Source: Hyphomicrobiales bacterium
GTDB lineage: Bacteria; Pseudomonadota; Alphaproteobacteria; Rhizobiales; Rhizobiaceae
Reading direction: 5' to 3'
NCBI GenBank assembly: GCA_900472485.1
Contig: UCII01000005.1
Location: 186,001 to 250,000 of the forward strand
Length of the DNA stretch: 64,000 nt
Shown here: piece after piece, positions 8,730-17,126 of the stretch
How the letters are laid out: each line of letters opens with the position of its first letter
Position numbering within the stretch: the stretch's first letter is position 1
The notes under the pieces: model-generated
What the model was told of the DNA's origin: nothing
Database searches by the model: none
Seen by the model: only the letters and a program-made list of their open reading frames with translations
Position numbers and translations under genes: made by a program

Positions 8730-9689
8730 TCAACGCGCGTAGGCTTCCTGCATGCGCCGGATTTCGGTCAATCTTGCGGATGTTTCCTCGTAGCCACGTT
8801 CTATCGCCTCGCCAGCACGATGAAATTCCGAAAGGCCGATATCGCTGAGGCGCGGATGCAGCGCCAGATCGGGCGGATCGCCGGCGAGGCGCGCACGCGC
8901 AATTCGATCCTGTATTATGTTGAAAGCCTGCACCATGACACCCGTCATGCCGAGTTTCATGGCGGGCGCATCTTCGCGACGCAGAAGATCGCCATTGGGC
9001 GAGCCGACATTGTGCTTGACCACCGCGGACCGGCCATAGAGATCGTAGTGGAGGTTTACCGCAACCACCAATGGCTGCTCATAAGTTCGGCAGACGGAAA
9101 CCGGCACCGGATTGACCAGGGCGCCATCGACCAGCGTACGGCCGTTGGAGCGCACCGGCTCGAAGATGCCGGGCAGGGCATAGGATGCCCTGAGTGCAGT
9201 GATGAGAGAGCCATTGGCAATCCAGACTTCATGGCCTGTGTTCAGCTCCGACGCGACGGCGACGAAGGGGCGGTCGAGATCCTCGATGGAAAATCCTTCC
9301 AGATGTTCCTGCATGCGCTTGGTGAGCCGCATGCCGCCGAACAATCCGCTTCCGCCGATGGTGAGGTCGAGCAGGCTGGCGATGCGCCGCATGGTCAGCG
9401 AACGCGCGAACGCCTCGAGTTCGTCAAGCTTGCCCGCAAGATAGCAGCCACCGACGAGGGCGCCGATCGACGTGCCGGCAATCATGCCGACTGCGATGCC
9501 GGCTTCATCGAGCGCGCGCAAAACACCGATATGCGCCCAGCCGCGCGCAGCGCCACCGCCAAGCGCCAAGGCAATCTTCACTTTCTTAGGAGGAGCAGGA
9601 GGGAGAAGCGGGGTAGACGTATCCTGCGTAAGGCCTGAACCGGTCGAGCTCTGTGCGCCGATGTGACGATTCAACCCCCAATTCAGCAT
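8730..9689 (-). CDS. Patatin-like phospholipase (RssA/NTE-type)
   Basis: 319 residues, with a strong GGAGGAGG ribosome-binding site before the ATG at 9687-9689. All patatin motifs are present: glycine-rich oxyanion loop LGGGAARG (43-50), nucleophile S74 in GTSIG, and catalytic D188 in VDGAL. The first 35 residues are variable and proline-rich. Members hydrolyse acyl esters of phospholipids or lysophospholipids; the substrate here is not known. It is the last gene of a leftward run after folE and hisI (107 bases after hisI), but a functional link to those genes is not obvious. Confidence 0.9.
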   Translation of the reverse strand: MLNWGLNRHIGAQSSTGSGLTQDTSTPLLPPAPPKKVKIALALGGGAARGWAHIGVLRALDEAGIAVGMIAGTSIGALVGGCYLAGKLDELEAFARSLTMRRIASLLDLTIGGSGLFGGMRLTKRMQEHLEGFSIEDLDRPFVAVASELNTGHEVWIANGSLITALRASYALPGIFEPVRSNGRTLVDGALVNPVPVSVCRTYEQPLVVAVNLHYDLYGRSAVVKHNVGSPNGDLLRREDAPAMKLGMTGVMVQAFNIIQDRIARARLAGDPPDLALHPRLSDIGLSEFHRAGEAIERGYEETSARLTEIRRMQEAYAR

Positions 9690-9796
9690 TTTTCGCCTCC
9701 TCCGAGGCTCCGTGTGCCTCGGCTAAAATACTGTCCCTTTTTCGTTTCCAAATCGTATACTGGTTGTGGCTTGTTGAAACACCATCACCGATAGGT

Positions 9797-10246
9797 CTAC
9801 TGCTTGTAGACTTCTTCCGGATTGAAATGCAGGTGATCGTCGACCACGCTCAGCACCGGCTTACCATCTTCGAGCTCGACCGTTCGGTAGAAGCAGGAAC
9901 GGCGGCCAGTATGGCACGTCGCATCATGTCCGGCGACCTCCACTTTCAGCCAGATTGCATCCTGATCGCAATCCGTTCGGATTTCCTTCACCGTCTGAAG
10001 GTTTCCGGAGGTTTCGCCCTTTTTCCAGATCTTGCCGCGCGAGCGGCTGAAATAGTGCGCGGTGCCGGTCTTGATCGTCAGCGCGAGCGCCTCGGCGTTC
10101 ATATGCGCGACCATCAGTAACTCGCCGTCATGCGCATCCGTCACGATCGCGGTGATCAGGCCGCGATCGTCGAAACGGGGCGTGAAATCGCCTGCATCCT
10201 CCAACTCGGATTTATCTTCGGAAGGAGCATTGAAAATCAGGTTCAT
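9797..10246 (-). CDS. hisI: Phosphoribosyl-AMP cyclohydrolase
   Basis: 149 residues from the ATG at 10244-10246, with AAAGAGCGGGA upstream; longer in-frame starts would run into folE. The enzyme opens the adenine ring of phosphoribosyl-AMP, the third step of histidine synthesis. It is the single-domain HisI form without the HisE pyrophosphatase. The metal-binding aspartates and cysteine (D92-C93-D94-x-D96) and the C111/C118 zinc site in CHTGRRSCF are visible. It lies 25 bases downstream of folE and is probably in the same transcript; both enzymes act on purine nucleotides by water addition. Confidence 0.96.
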   Translation of the reverse strand: MNLIFNAPSEDKSELEDAGDFTPRFDDRGLITAIVTDAHDGELLMVAHMNAEALALTIKTGTAHYFSRSRGKIWKKGETSGNLQTVKEIRTDCDQDAIWLKVEVAGHDATCHTGRRSCFYRTVELEDGKPVLSVVDDHLHFNPEEVYKQ

Positions 10247-10271
10247 TTCCCGCTCTTTCGTTGAAGCCCGG

Positions 10272-10883
10272 TCAGCGACCCCGGACCAAGGACATGAAAC
10301 GGGCCTGCTCGGCCGGATCGGCCTTGAAGGCACCCGTGAAGGTCATCGTCAGCGTCGAGGAGCCTTGCTTCTTTATGCCGCGCATCGACATGCACATATG
10401 TTCGGCGTCGATCATCACGGCGACGCCACGCGGACGCAGGGACTCGTCGATAGCATTGGCGATCTGGGCCGTCATGGCTTCCTGCGTCTGCAGGCGGCGG
10501 GCAAAAATATCGACCACACGGGCGATTTTCGACAGGCCAAGGACACGACCGCTCGGCAGATAGGCGACATGCGCCTTGCCGATGATCGGCACCATGTGAT
10601 GTTCGCAATGCGAGTAGAACGGGACATCCCGCTCAAGAACGATGTCGTCGTAGCCTGAGACCTCTTCGAAAGTGCGGCCGAGCACATCCTCGGGATTAAG
10701 CTCGTAGCCGCCAAAGAGCTCGCGATAGGCCTTGGCGACGCGCGCAGGCGTATCGAGCAGACCTTCGCGACGCGGATCATCGCCGGCCCAGCGAAGGAGA
10801 ACCCGGATTGCGTCTTCAGCTTCCTGCTGCGACGGGCGTTCGGAATCAGTGACTTGCGGAAAGTTCTTTACAATGGCGTCCAT
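10272..10883 (-). CDS. folE: GTP cyclohydrolase I
   Basis: 203 residues. Converts GTP to 7,8-dihydroneopterin triphosphate, the entry step of folate synthesis and, in many bacteria, of queuosine. Zinc ligands C93 and H96 (SHCEHH) and C164 (EHMCMSMRG) are present, as is the conserved C-terminal half ([11 protein letters not shown]). The start codon follows a long leader of about 190 nt with extensive nested base pairing and a hairpin right next to the ribosome-binding site. This suggests post-transcriptional control (see separate feature). First gene of folE-hisI-patatin. Confidence 0.97.
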   Translation of the reverse strand: MDAIVKNFPQVTDSERPSQQEAEDAIRVLLRWAGDDPRREGLLDTPARVAKAYRELFGGYELNPEDVLGRTFEEVSGYDDIVLERDVPFYSHCEHHMVPIIGKAHVAYLPSGRVLGLSKIARVVDIFARRLQTQEAMTAQIANAIDESLRPRGVAVMIDAEHMCMSMRGIKKQGSSTLTMTFTGAFKADPAEQARFMSLVRGR

Positions 10884-10890
10884 TACCTGT

Positions 10891-11006
10891 GGTTCTCCTA
10901 ATCCGCTGTGCGGATGTCATCTTGTCGGACTCGCCACTGGCATTCCCCGAGGTACGGAGATTTTGTACCTTTGGCGGGCTCCGGGGCGTTCTGGCTGGCG
11001 GACAAG
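10891..11006 (-). promoter_or_regulatory. Structured folE leader RNA, candidate cis-regulator
   Basis: On the transcribed minus strand four nested stems can be drawn: CTTGTC/GACAAG (11006-11001 with 10926-10921), CGCCA/TGGCG (11000-10996 with 10936-10932), CCCCG/CGGGG (10986-10982 with 10949-10945) and GGTAC/GTACC (10969-10965 with 10955-10951). A separate hairpin ATCCGC-ACA-GCGGAT (10915-10901) directly abuts the folE ribosome-binding site AGGAGA (10899-10894). The arrangement resembles a riboswitch aptamer plus expression platform. I could not match it to the THF-II (folE motif) riboswitch, the obvious candidate for this gene. The ligand is unknown. Confidence 0.55.
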
Positions 11007-11079
11007 CCTGCCGTCCTGCACGGTTTCCCATCAAACTTACAGAAGACCATTGCATTTCGATGATCTTCGAACGACATAC

Positions 11080-11123
11080 ATATAGTATGGCATTGTCCCT
11101 GTGAAAGTGTCCTAAACGGACAC
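11080..11123 (-). promoter_or_regulatory. Putative folE promoter with GTGTCC-N5-GGACAC palindrome
   Basis: CTATAT on the minus strand (11085-11080) equals the rhizobial sigma-70 -10 consensus; the -35 region (ACTTTC, 11108-11103) is poor. A perfect palindrome GTGTCC-TAAAC-GGACAC (11107-11123) overlaps that -35, where a dimeric regulator (for example of TetR type) could bind. A T-rich stretch (11129-11134) to the right could instead make it a weak rightward terminator, but no rightward transcript is apparent. Regulator unknown. Confidence 0.4.
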
Positions 11124-11156
11124 GCTGTGTTTTTTGTTACGAAACGCTAGGGCCGG

Positions 11157-11260
11157 ATGATTTTGGGTCTGCTCGACCTAAAATCTGAATCCGCTCTAGA
11201 TCGAATAATGTAGAGCATGATGCCGAAAACCGCCTACACTTTTCGGCATCATGCTCTAGC
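11157..11260. repeat. Palindromic intergenic repeat, second family, copy 1
   Basis: TAGAGCATGATGCCGAAAA (11211-11229) and its exact inverse (11240-11258) form a 19-bp perfect inverted repeat around a 10-base loop. To the left lies another imperfect palindrome (ATTTTGGGTC...GACCTAAAAT) and GCTCTAGATCG. The ...AAAACCGC...ACACTTTT... core and CATGCTCTAG end are shared with the element at 19603-19710. Such elements are very common between genes in Rhizobium. It lies just ahead of the Fe-S scaffold gene. Confidence 0.75.
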
Positions 11261-11284
11261 GGGTGCATCGGAGCAAAATCTGTG

Positions 11285-11746
11285 ATGGACGACATCTACA
11301 ACAGCAAAATCCTAGAGTTTGCCGGCAATATCGGCCGCATCGGCAATCTTCCTGACGCCGATGCCAGTGCCCAGGCCCATTCCAGACTGTGCGGTTCTCG
11401 CGTAAAAATCTGGCTGAAAATGGACGGCGATGTGGTGACCGATTTTGCCCATGACGTCAAGGCCTGTGCGCTCGGCCAGGCGTCATCCTCGATCATGGCG
11501 CTTCATGTCGTCGGCGCCACCGCCGATGAGGTGCGCAAGGCTCGCGAGGATATGCTCGGCATGCTTAAGGCCGACGGCGAGGGCCCCGACGGCCGTTTCG
11601 AAGACATGCGCTATCTCAAGCCGGTCAGGGATTACAAGGCCCGTCACGCTTCGACCATGCTGACATTCGATGCCGTTGTGGACGCAATCGGGCAGATCGA
11701 GGCGGCGCGTCAAGGCGGAAATGCCAAAACGGCTGAAGCCGTCTGA
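11285..11746 (+). CDS. NifU/IscU-like iron-sulfur cluster scaffold protein
   Basis: 153 residues from the ATG at 11285 (a GTG one codon earlier is equally possible). The fold matches the IscU/SufU N-terminal scaffold family, which holds nascent Fe-S clusters. C36 (SRLCGS) and C61 (VKACALGQAS) correspond to the first two cluster cysteines. At the third position, where IscU has a cysteine after a basic pair, this protein has RHAS (119-122), so one ligand is missing. It may therefore be an accessory or altered scaffold. It is followed 13 bases later by yidD. Confidence 0.85.
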   Translation: MDDIYNSKILEFAGNIGRIGNLPDADASAQAHSRLCGSRVKIWLKMDGDVVTDFAHDVKACALGQASSSIMALHVVGATADEVRKAREDMLGMLKADGEGPDGRFEDMRYLKPVRDYKARHASTMLTFDAVVDAIGQIEAARQGGNAKTAEAV

Positions 11747-11759
11747 GCGGGCGCTGACG

Positions 11760-12182
11760 ATGTGCCAATTCTGTCTCATGCAGGACGACGATGAAGACGA
11801 GGGCGGTGCAGCGCCCTCCAAGCGAACACGGCGCGATGCATCACCAGGCGGCGACATGGCGATGAAGTCACGCAATTATGCCGGACCTTTCCGCAAAACA
11901 CCGGACCGGCTCCTCGGCATGGGCCTCATTCGCCTTTATCAACTGACGCTTTCAGGCTTCATCGGCAACTTCTGCCGGCATATCCCGACCTGCTCGGAAT
12001 ATGGCTATGAGGCGGTAGCGCGCCATGGGCTTTGGGCGGGCGGCTGGATGACGCTGTTTCGTGTGGCGCGCTGCGGCCCGGGCGGCACGAGCGGGCTCGA
12101 TCCAGTGCCCGCCGAGCTGGAGCGCCGCTATCATTGGTGGACGCCCTGGCGCTATTTCCGCCTTGGGCGAAAGGCTGCCTGA
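11760..12182 (+). CDS. yidD: Membrane protein insertion efficiency factor YidD
   Basis: About 140 residues from the ATG at 11760, just after the scaffold gene; starts at 11721 or 11862 are possible. The YidD core is clear: LIRLYQLTLSGFIGNFCRHIPTCSEY...RHGLWAGGWM...RVARCGPGGTSGLDPVP, with its conserved cysteines. YidD assists YidC/Sec-dependent insertion of inner-membrane proteins. This copy has an N-terminal extension of about 45 residues starting MCQFC, a CxxC motif, then an acidic run. It is not beside rnpA/yidC, which is usual in many bacteria. Confidence 0.92.
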   Translation: MCQFCLMQDDDEDEGGAAPSKRTRRDASPGGDMAMKSRNYAGPFRKTPDRLLGMGLIRLYQLTLSGFIGNFCRHIPTCSEYGYEAVARHGLWAGGWMTLFRVARCGPGGTSGLDPVPAELERRYHWWTPWRYFRLGRKAA

Positions 12183-12187
12183 CCCGC

Positions 12188-12715
12188 ATGGCGGTCTATG
12201 TCGCACTGCTCTACAGCATTGGCCTCGACCCGGGCCGCAGAGTTGTTATGGCCGATCTCAAGGCCATGGCGGAGAGTTTGGGCTTTCGCAATGCCCGAAC
12301 GCTTGTCTCGACCGGCAATCTCGTTTTAGAAGCCGAGCCGCAGCCGATTGCGTCGATCGAGGCACAACTCGAAGCGGGTTTCGCCGCGGCTTTCGGCAAG
12401 CATGTCGATATCATCGCGCGCGATGCCGACGCATGGCTGAAACTTGCCGAGGGCAATCCTTTCCTCGACGGGATCGCTAGCGAGGTCATCGTCCGGGTGA
12501 TGCGCCAGCCGCTCGAACCGGACGTTCTTGATATGCTCGCGAGATACAAGCGAGATGAGCGCATGGCCGTTGTCAACGGCGATCTCTGGATTGATTTCGG
12601 CCTCAAAGCCAGCGAGTCGAAAATGCTACCGGCTTTGACGACAAAGCGGCTCGGCATTGGAACGATGCGAAACTGGAACACCGTGCGCGGTTTAGCCGAG
12701 ATGATCCGGGCCTAG
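12188..12715 (+). CDS. DUF1697 family protein
   Basis: 175 residues beginning MAVYVALLYSIGLDPGRR, five bases after the yidD stop. The N-terminal pattern (VALLYSIGL, MADLKAMAESLGF, ARTLVSTGNLVLEA) and the C-terminal end (MLPALTTKRLGIGTMRNWNTV) are characteristic of DUF1697, a small cytoplasmic family of unknown function found in many bacteria. It is probably co-transcribed with the scaffold and yidD genes. Confidence 0.9.
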   Translation: MAVYVALLYSIGLDPGRRVVMADLKAMAESLGFRNARTLVSTGNLVLEAEPQPIASIEAQLEAGFAAAFGKHVDIIARDADAWLKLAEGNPFLDGIASEVIVRVMRQPLEPDVLDMLARYKRDERMAVVNGDLWIDFGLKASESKMLPALTTKRLGIGTMRNWNTVRGLAEMIRA

Positions 12716-12844
12716 CGCCGCTTTTCCTTTACTAGAATACGAAATACCGCTATCAGGCGCGCGGACTTAAGTACGCATTTACTTAAATCCGTATCTTTCG
12801 AAACCACCCGCATTCGTTGGCGGGACTGGACAAGGAGAATATCG

Positions 12845-14833
12845 ATGTCCCAATCCGTTTCCCTGACATTTCCCGATGATTCCGTGCGCAGCTTCGCTGC
12901 CGGCACGACCGGGCGCGATGTCGCCGAATCCATTTCCAAGTCGCTGGCCAAAAAGGCTGTCGCAATCGCTATCGACGGCACCGTGCGCGACCTTTCCGAT
13001 CCGGTGACCGACGGCAGGATCGAGATCATTACCCGCTCGGACGACCGCGCGCTGGAACTGATCCGCCATGACACTGCTCACGTTCTCGCCGAAGCCGTTC
13101 AGGAACTCTGGCCGGGAACGCAGGTGACGATCGGTCCGGTCATCGAAAACGGCTTCTATTACGATTTCGCCAAGAACGAGCCGTTCACGCCCGATGACCT
13201 CCCGGTCATCGAGAAGCGGATGCGCGAGATCATTCAGCGCAACAAGCCGTTCACCAAGGAAATCTGGTCGCGCGAGAAGGCGAGGGAAGTCTTTGCCGCC
13301 AAGGGCGAGCGCTACAAGGTGGAGTTGGTGGACGCGATCCCAGAAGGTCAGGATCTGAAGATCTATTACCAGGGTGATTGGTTCGATCTCTGCCGCGGTC
13401 CGCACATGGCCTCGACTGGCCAGATCGGCAACGCCTTCAAGCTGATGAAGGTCGCCGGTGCCTATTGGCGTGGGGACAGCAACAATCCGATGCTGACCCG
13501 CATCTACGGCACGGCGTTTGCCGAACAGGCGGATCTCGACAACTATCTGCACATCCTTGCCGAAGCCGAAAAGCGCGATCACCGCCGTCTCGGCCGCGAA
13601 ATGGACCTGTTCCATTTCCAGGAAGAAGGCCCTGGCGTCGTCTTCTGGCACGGCAAGGGCTGGCGGATGTTCCAGACGCTGGTGTCCTATATGCGCCGGC
13701 GGCTGCAGGGCGACTATCAGGAAGTCAACGCGCCGCAGGTACTCGACAAGTCGCTTTGGGAGACTTCTGGTCACTGGGGCTGGTACCGCGACAACATGTT
13801 CAAGGTGACAGTCGCCGGTGACGACACCGATGATGATCGCGTCTTCGCACTGAAGCCGATGAACTGCCCGGGCCATATCCAGATCTTCAAGCATGGCTTG
13901 AAGTCCTACCGCGAACTGCCTATCCGCCTCGCAGAATTCGGCGCTGTGCATCGTTACGAGCCTTCGGGCGCGCTGCATGGCCTGATGCGCGTGCGCGGCT
14001 TTACGCAGGACGACGCCCACATCTTCTGTACAGACGAGCAGATGGCCGCCGAGTGCCTGAAGATCAACGATCTCATCCTGTCCGTCTATGAGGACTTCGG
14101 ATTCAAGGAGATCGTCGTCAAGCTCTCGACCCGCCCGGAAAAGCGCGTCGGTTCGGACGAACTCTGGGATCGCGCCGAAAGCGTAATGATGGACGTGCTG
14201 AAGACGATCGAGGCGCAGTCCGAAGGACGCATCAAGACCGGCATTCTGCCGGGCGAGGGCGCTTTCTACGGGCCGAAGTTCGAATATACGCTCAAGGATG
14301 CCATCGGCCGTGAATGGCAGTGCGGCACGACGCAGGTCGATTTCAATCTGCCGGAGCGCTTCGGTGCCTTCTACATCGACCAGCACTCGGAAAAGACGCA
14401 GCCTGTCATGATTCACCGCGCCATCTGCGGCTCGATGGAACGCTTCCTCGGCATCCTGATCGAGAACTTCGCCGGCCACATGCCGCTCTGGGTCTCGCCG
14501 CTACAGGTCGTCGTCGCGACCATCACCTCGGAAGCCGATGCCTATGGTGAAGAGGTGGCGGAAGCGCTGCGCGATGCCGGCCTCGATGTCGAGACCGACT
14601 TCCGCAACGAGAAGATCAACTACAAGATCCGCGAGCACTCGGTGACGAAGGTGCCTGTCATTATCGTTTGCGGCAAGAAGGAAGCCGAAGAGCGTTCGGT
14701 CAATATTCGCCGCCTCGGCAGCCAGTCGCAAACATCGATGTCGCTCGACGAGGCGATCGCATCGCTTGCTCTCGAAGCAACGCCGCCGGACATTCTGCGC
14801 AAGCGCGAAGCACGGCGGGTCAAGGCCGCCTGA
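12845..14833 (+). CDS. thrS: Threonyl-tRNA synthetase
   Basis: 662 residues, full family length. It charges tRNA-Thr with threonine. Domains in order: TGS (1-62), the second additional editing domain with [10 protein letters not shown] (about 77-86), the class II catalytic core with zinc ligand C341 in [19 protein letters not shown], and [20 protein letters not shown], then the anticodon-binding domain (about 540-640). ATG at 12845 follows AAGGAG. Upstream is a 129-base gap with no T-box or attenuator visible. Confidence 0.98.
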   Translation: MSQSVSLTFPDDSVRSFAAGTTGRDVAESISKSLAKKAVAIAIDGTVRDLSDPVTDGRIEIITRSDDRALELIRHDTAHVLAEAVQELWPGTQVTIGPVIENGFYYDFAKNEPFTPDDLPVIEKRMREIIQRNKPFTKEIWSREKAREVFAAKGERYKVELVDAIPEGQDLKIYYQGDWFDLCRGPHMASTGQIGNAFKLMKVAGAYWRGDSNNPMLTRIYGTAFAEQADLDNYLHILAEAEKRDHRRLGREMDLFHFQEEGPGVVFWHGKGWRMFQTLVSYMRRRLQGDYQEVNAPQVLDKSLWETSGHWGWYRDNMFKVTVAGDDTDDDRVFALKPMNCPGHIQIFKHGLKSYRELPIRLAEFGAVHRYEPSGALHGLMRVRGFTQDDAHIFCTDEQMAAECLKINDLILSVYEDFGFKEIVVKLSTRPEKRVGSDELWDRAESVMMDVLKTIEAQSEGRIKTGILPGEGAFYGPKFEYTLKDAIGREWQCGTTQVDFNLPERFGAFYIDQHSEKTQPVMIHRAICGSMERFLGILIENFAGHMPLWVSPLQVVVATITSEADAYGEEVAEALRDAGLDVETDFRNEKINYKIREHSVTKVPVIIVCGKKEAEERSVNIRRLGSQSQTSMSLDEAIASLALEATPPDILRKREARRVKAA

Positions 14834-14848
14834 CGGCCCACCGATATC

Positions 14849-14876
14849 TGGCGGCACCTTCAGGGTGCCGTCAGAG
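14849..14876 (+). terminator. Weak hairpin after thrS
   Basis: CTG-CGGCACC (about 14848-14858) pairs with GGTGCCG-CAG (about 14863-14874) across a TTCA loop. There is no clear T run behind it, so it may slow rather than end transcription. Confidence 0.35.
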
Positions 14877-14979
14877 AACTGACATACAGCTTTCATATAG
14901 TTGATGAATCAACGCGTTGCTGTGGCTGCAGCATGTGACGCAACTGAGACCATAGGAGCGGGGCAGCCCCGTCGCGCAC

Positions 14980-15819
14980 TTGGAATTCAAAGAATTATCC
15001 TACGCCAATGAACGGGACACGCGGATCAAGCGCTGGTTCATCCGCTCCATCGAAGGTCTTTCCGGCCGGGACCGTTACGCCCGGCTCTACGATATCTGGC
15101 GCATCGATATCGTCGGCAAGAGCGAGCGGGTTTTCGGCAAGATGCTCGATCTCATCGATGTCCGCCTGCTCATCAAGGGCGAATGGCCGCCGAACCAGAT
15201 CCCCGAGGCGCCGATCGTCATCGTCGCCAATCACCCCTACGGCATCGGCGACGGGATCGCGGTGCTGGCGCTTGCCGAGCAACTGGGGCGCCCCTTCAAG
15301 GTCCTGATCAACAATGAATTGTTGAAAGTACCGGAAATGAGCGATTATTCGCTGCCGGTTTCCTTCGAGGAAACCAAAGAAGCGATGGCAATCAACATGA
15401 AGACCCGGCATGAGGCCGTTCGCCTGCTGAAGGAAGGCACCACGATTATCGTCTTTCCAGCCGGAGGCGTCGCAACCGCCAAGAAGGGTTTCGGCCGGGC
15501 AGAAGATCTTCCCTGGAAAATATTCCCGGCAAAACTCATTCAGGCGGCGCGCGCCAGCGTCATTCCCATCTATTTCGAGGGGCAGAACGGCCGGCTGTTC
15601 CATTTGGCGAGTCGGATCTCGATGACCCTGCGCATCTCGCTGCTGATCCGCGAATTCCGGCGTCTCTCGGGCAGCACCATAACGGCACATATCGGTGCTC
15701 CCAGGAGCTGGGAGGCGCTCAGCGAGGGCAGCGATCGCAAGGATCTGCTGACGAAGCTCTATGGCGCAGTCTTCTCCATGGCTCCGCCGAGAAAGGTGCT
15801 GCGGCGCAGGGCAGGATGA
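14980..15819 (+). CDS. 1-acyl-glycerol-3-phosphate acyltransferase-like protein (PlsC family)
   Basis: 279 residues starting at a TTG codon (14980); an AGGAGCGG sits 20 bases upstream, rather far, and no better in-frame start is seen. The PlsC acyltransferase HX4D motif is present in NHPYGIGD (about residues 86-91), followed by a hydrophobic strand and VFPAGGVATA corresponding to block III, and VIPIYFEGQN to block IV. It is likely to acylate a lysophospholipid or lyso-ornithine lipid at the inner membrane. Rhizobial OlsA belongs to the same family, but the substrate cannot be told here. Confidence 0.82.
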   Translation: MEFKELSYANERDTRIKRWFIRSIEGLSGRDRYARLYDIWRIDIVGKSERVFGKMLDLIDVRLLIKGEWPPNQIPEAPIVIVANHPYGIGDGIAVLALAEQLGRPFKVLINNELLKVPEMSDYSLPVSFEETKEAMAINMKTRHEAVRLLKEGTTIIVFPAGGVATAKKGFGRAEDLPWKIFPAKLIQAARASVIPIYFEGQNGRLFHLASRISMTLRISLLIREFRRLSGSTITAHIGAPRSWEALSEGSDRKDLLTKLYGAVFSMAPPRKVLRRRAG

Positions 15820-15902
15820 GCGAAAAGGGTTTCGAGCTCCTCATCACCGAACGGTGACTGCATTGATAGCACCAGCCGACGATTAAACGCGAGTCTCGGT
15901 TG

Positions 15903-17018
15903 TCAATCCATGCTATCGCCGTCGTCGCCGCCAGCGGCCGGCGCCAGTTGTTCATAGGTGGGCAGCGGCTGCTGGTTGGTGGTGGCCGGCGGAGTCTGGC
16001 TCTGGCGCATTGGCGGCATCTGAATCGGTAGCTGTCGCGCCGATTGTTCGGTATCGGCATCCTGCGGCTGCTGCTGTTTCATCAGCACTTCCACATCCGT
16101 ATTCATGCCGGCGGCGACCGTGAAATCGCGCTGGTAGATCTTGTCCTTGTTGCGGGCGACGGCCGTGTAGCGGCCTTCCGCAAGCACCATGGTCGGAAAG
16201 GCGCTGACGCTCTCCCCGACGATATCGCCCGCAGCCGTCAGGATCGACCAGGCGGTATCGGCGATCGCCTCGCCGCCGGCGTCCGAAACCAGCTTGAACG
16301 TGATCTTTGCCGCCCTGTGCTGAATGGTCGCTTCCGTCACCTTGCCGGCTTCCACCTGGATATCGGCCCGGATGACGGCATTGACCTCGCCGTATTCGGA
16401 AACGACGTGATAGGTGCCGGCGCTAAGGCCGACCAGCGTGTTCGGCTTGACGTCGTCCATGACAAGACCGCGCTCGCCGTCCTCCTTGGTTTCGCTCGAA
16501 TAGATCGAGAAGCTCAGCTCGTTCGGAGGGATGCGGACATCGGGCCCGGATACGGCGTTCAGGACCATGCCGCCGGCATCGAGAACCATCGTCTGCTTCT
16601 GGGTGTCGCCGCTTTCAGGCACGCTCAGCCGCTTGGTGACGCCCGCGCGGCCGAAAGAGACATTGACGAAATAATCGCCGGGCAGAAGATGGAAGGAGGC
16701 AGAGCCTCCGCGCGAGCTGGCGACCAGCGGCAGTTTGCCGTCAGCGCCCGCAACCGGGCTGAAGACGTACCAGGCAAGACCCTGCTGCTGTGGGCCGCTC
16801 TGGGGCGTGAGCTTGGCTTCGAGGGAAACGTCGCGCAATGTCCGCGCGGCCGAATTCTCACCACTCGGTGCCACGAAGGCGTTGAGCTTCGGCATCTTGA
16901 CGCTGCCGTCGAGCTGCTTGAATTCCTTGAAGGCATCCTGTGCCGACACGGCAGTGCTCAAGCTCGCAAGCATCGCGAAAGCCGCGCTCAATCGGCGAGC
17001 GGATGAAATGCCTGACAT
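15903..17018 (-). CDS. Secreted hypothetical protein with repeated beta-sandwich-like segments
   Basis: About 371 residues from the ATG at 17016-17018; a start at 17057 would add 13 residues ahead of the signal peptide. Residues 5-27 form a signal peptide ending TAVSAQ. The mature part holds several segments of the type LLPGDYFVNVSFGRAG, LSAGTYHVVSEYGE and LAEGRYTAVARNKD, which look like repeated beta domains resembling PEGA or carboxypeptidase-regulatory-like folds. The C-terminal 60 residues are Gln/Pro-rich and disordered. No enzyme motif was found. Probably periplasmic; function unknown. Confidence 0.78.
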   Translation of the reverse strand: MSGISSARRLSAAFAMLASLSTAVSAQDAFKEFKQLDGSVKMPKLNAFVAPSGENSAARTLRDVSLEAKLTPQSGPQQQGLAWYVFSPVAGADGKLPLVASSRGGSASFHLLPGDYFVNVSFGRAGVTKRLSVPESGDTQKQTMVLDAGGMVLNAVSGPDVRIPPNELSFSIYSSETKEDGERGLVMDDVKPNTLVGLSAGTYHVVSEYGEVNAVIRADIQVEAGKVTEATIQHRAAKITFKLVSDAGGEAIADTAWSILTAAGDIVGESVSAFPTMVLAEGRYTAVARNKDKIYQRDFTVAAGMNTDVEVLMKQQQPQDADTEQSARQLPIQMPPMRQSQTPPATTNQQPLPTYEQLAPAAGGDDGDSMD

Positions 17019-17126
17019 GGATACCAACCGATTGACTTCCGATAAAACACACGCCACTTCAAAACCAATGCGGTGGCAAATTCAAGACCTCATCATACCA
17101 CAAGCCAAAATGAAGGCAGTTCCTCA

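Noticed and set aside
10846-11055. A 69-residue frame on the minus strand within the folE leader
   Set aside because: It overlaps the folE start, lacks a ribosome-binding site and lies in a region better explained as structured RNA, though a leader peptide cannot be fully excluded.
12716-12844. Possible T-box or attenuator before thrS
   Set aside because: No T-box sequence or run of threonine codons is visible, and T-boxes are not expected in Alphaproteobacteria.
12779-14479. A 566-residue open frame on the minus strand opposite thrS
   Set aside because: The plus strand clearly encodes full-length threonyl-tRNA synthetase with all motifs; the antisense frame is a GC-rich shadow without recognisable domains.
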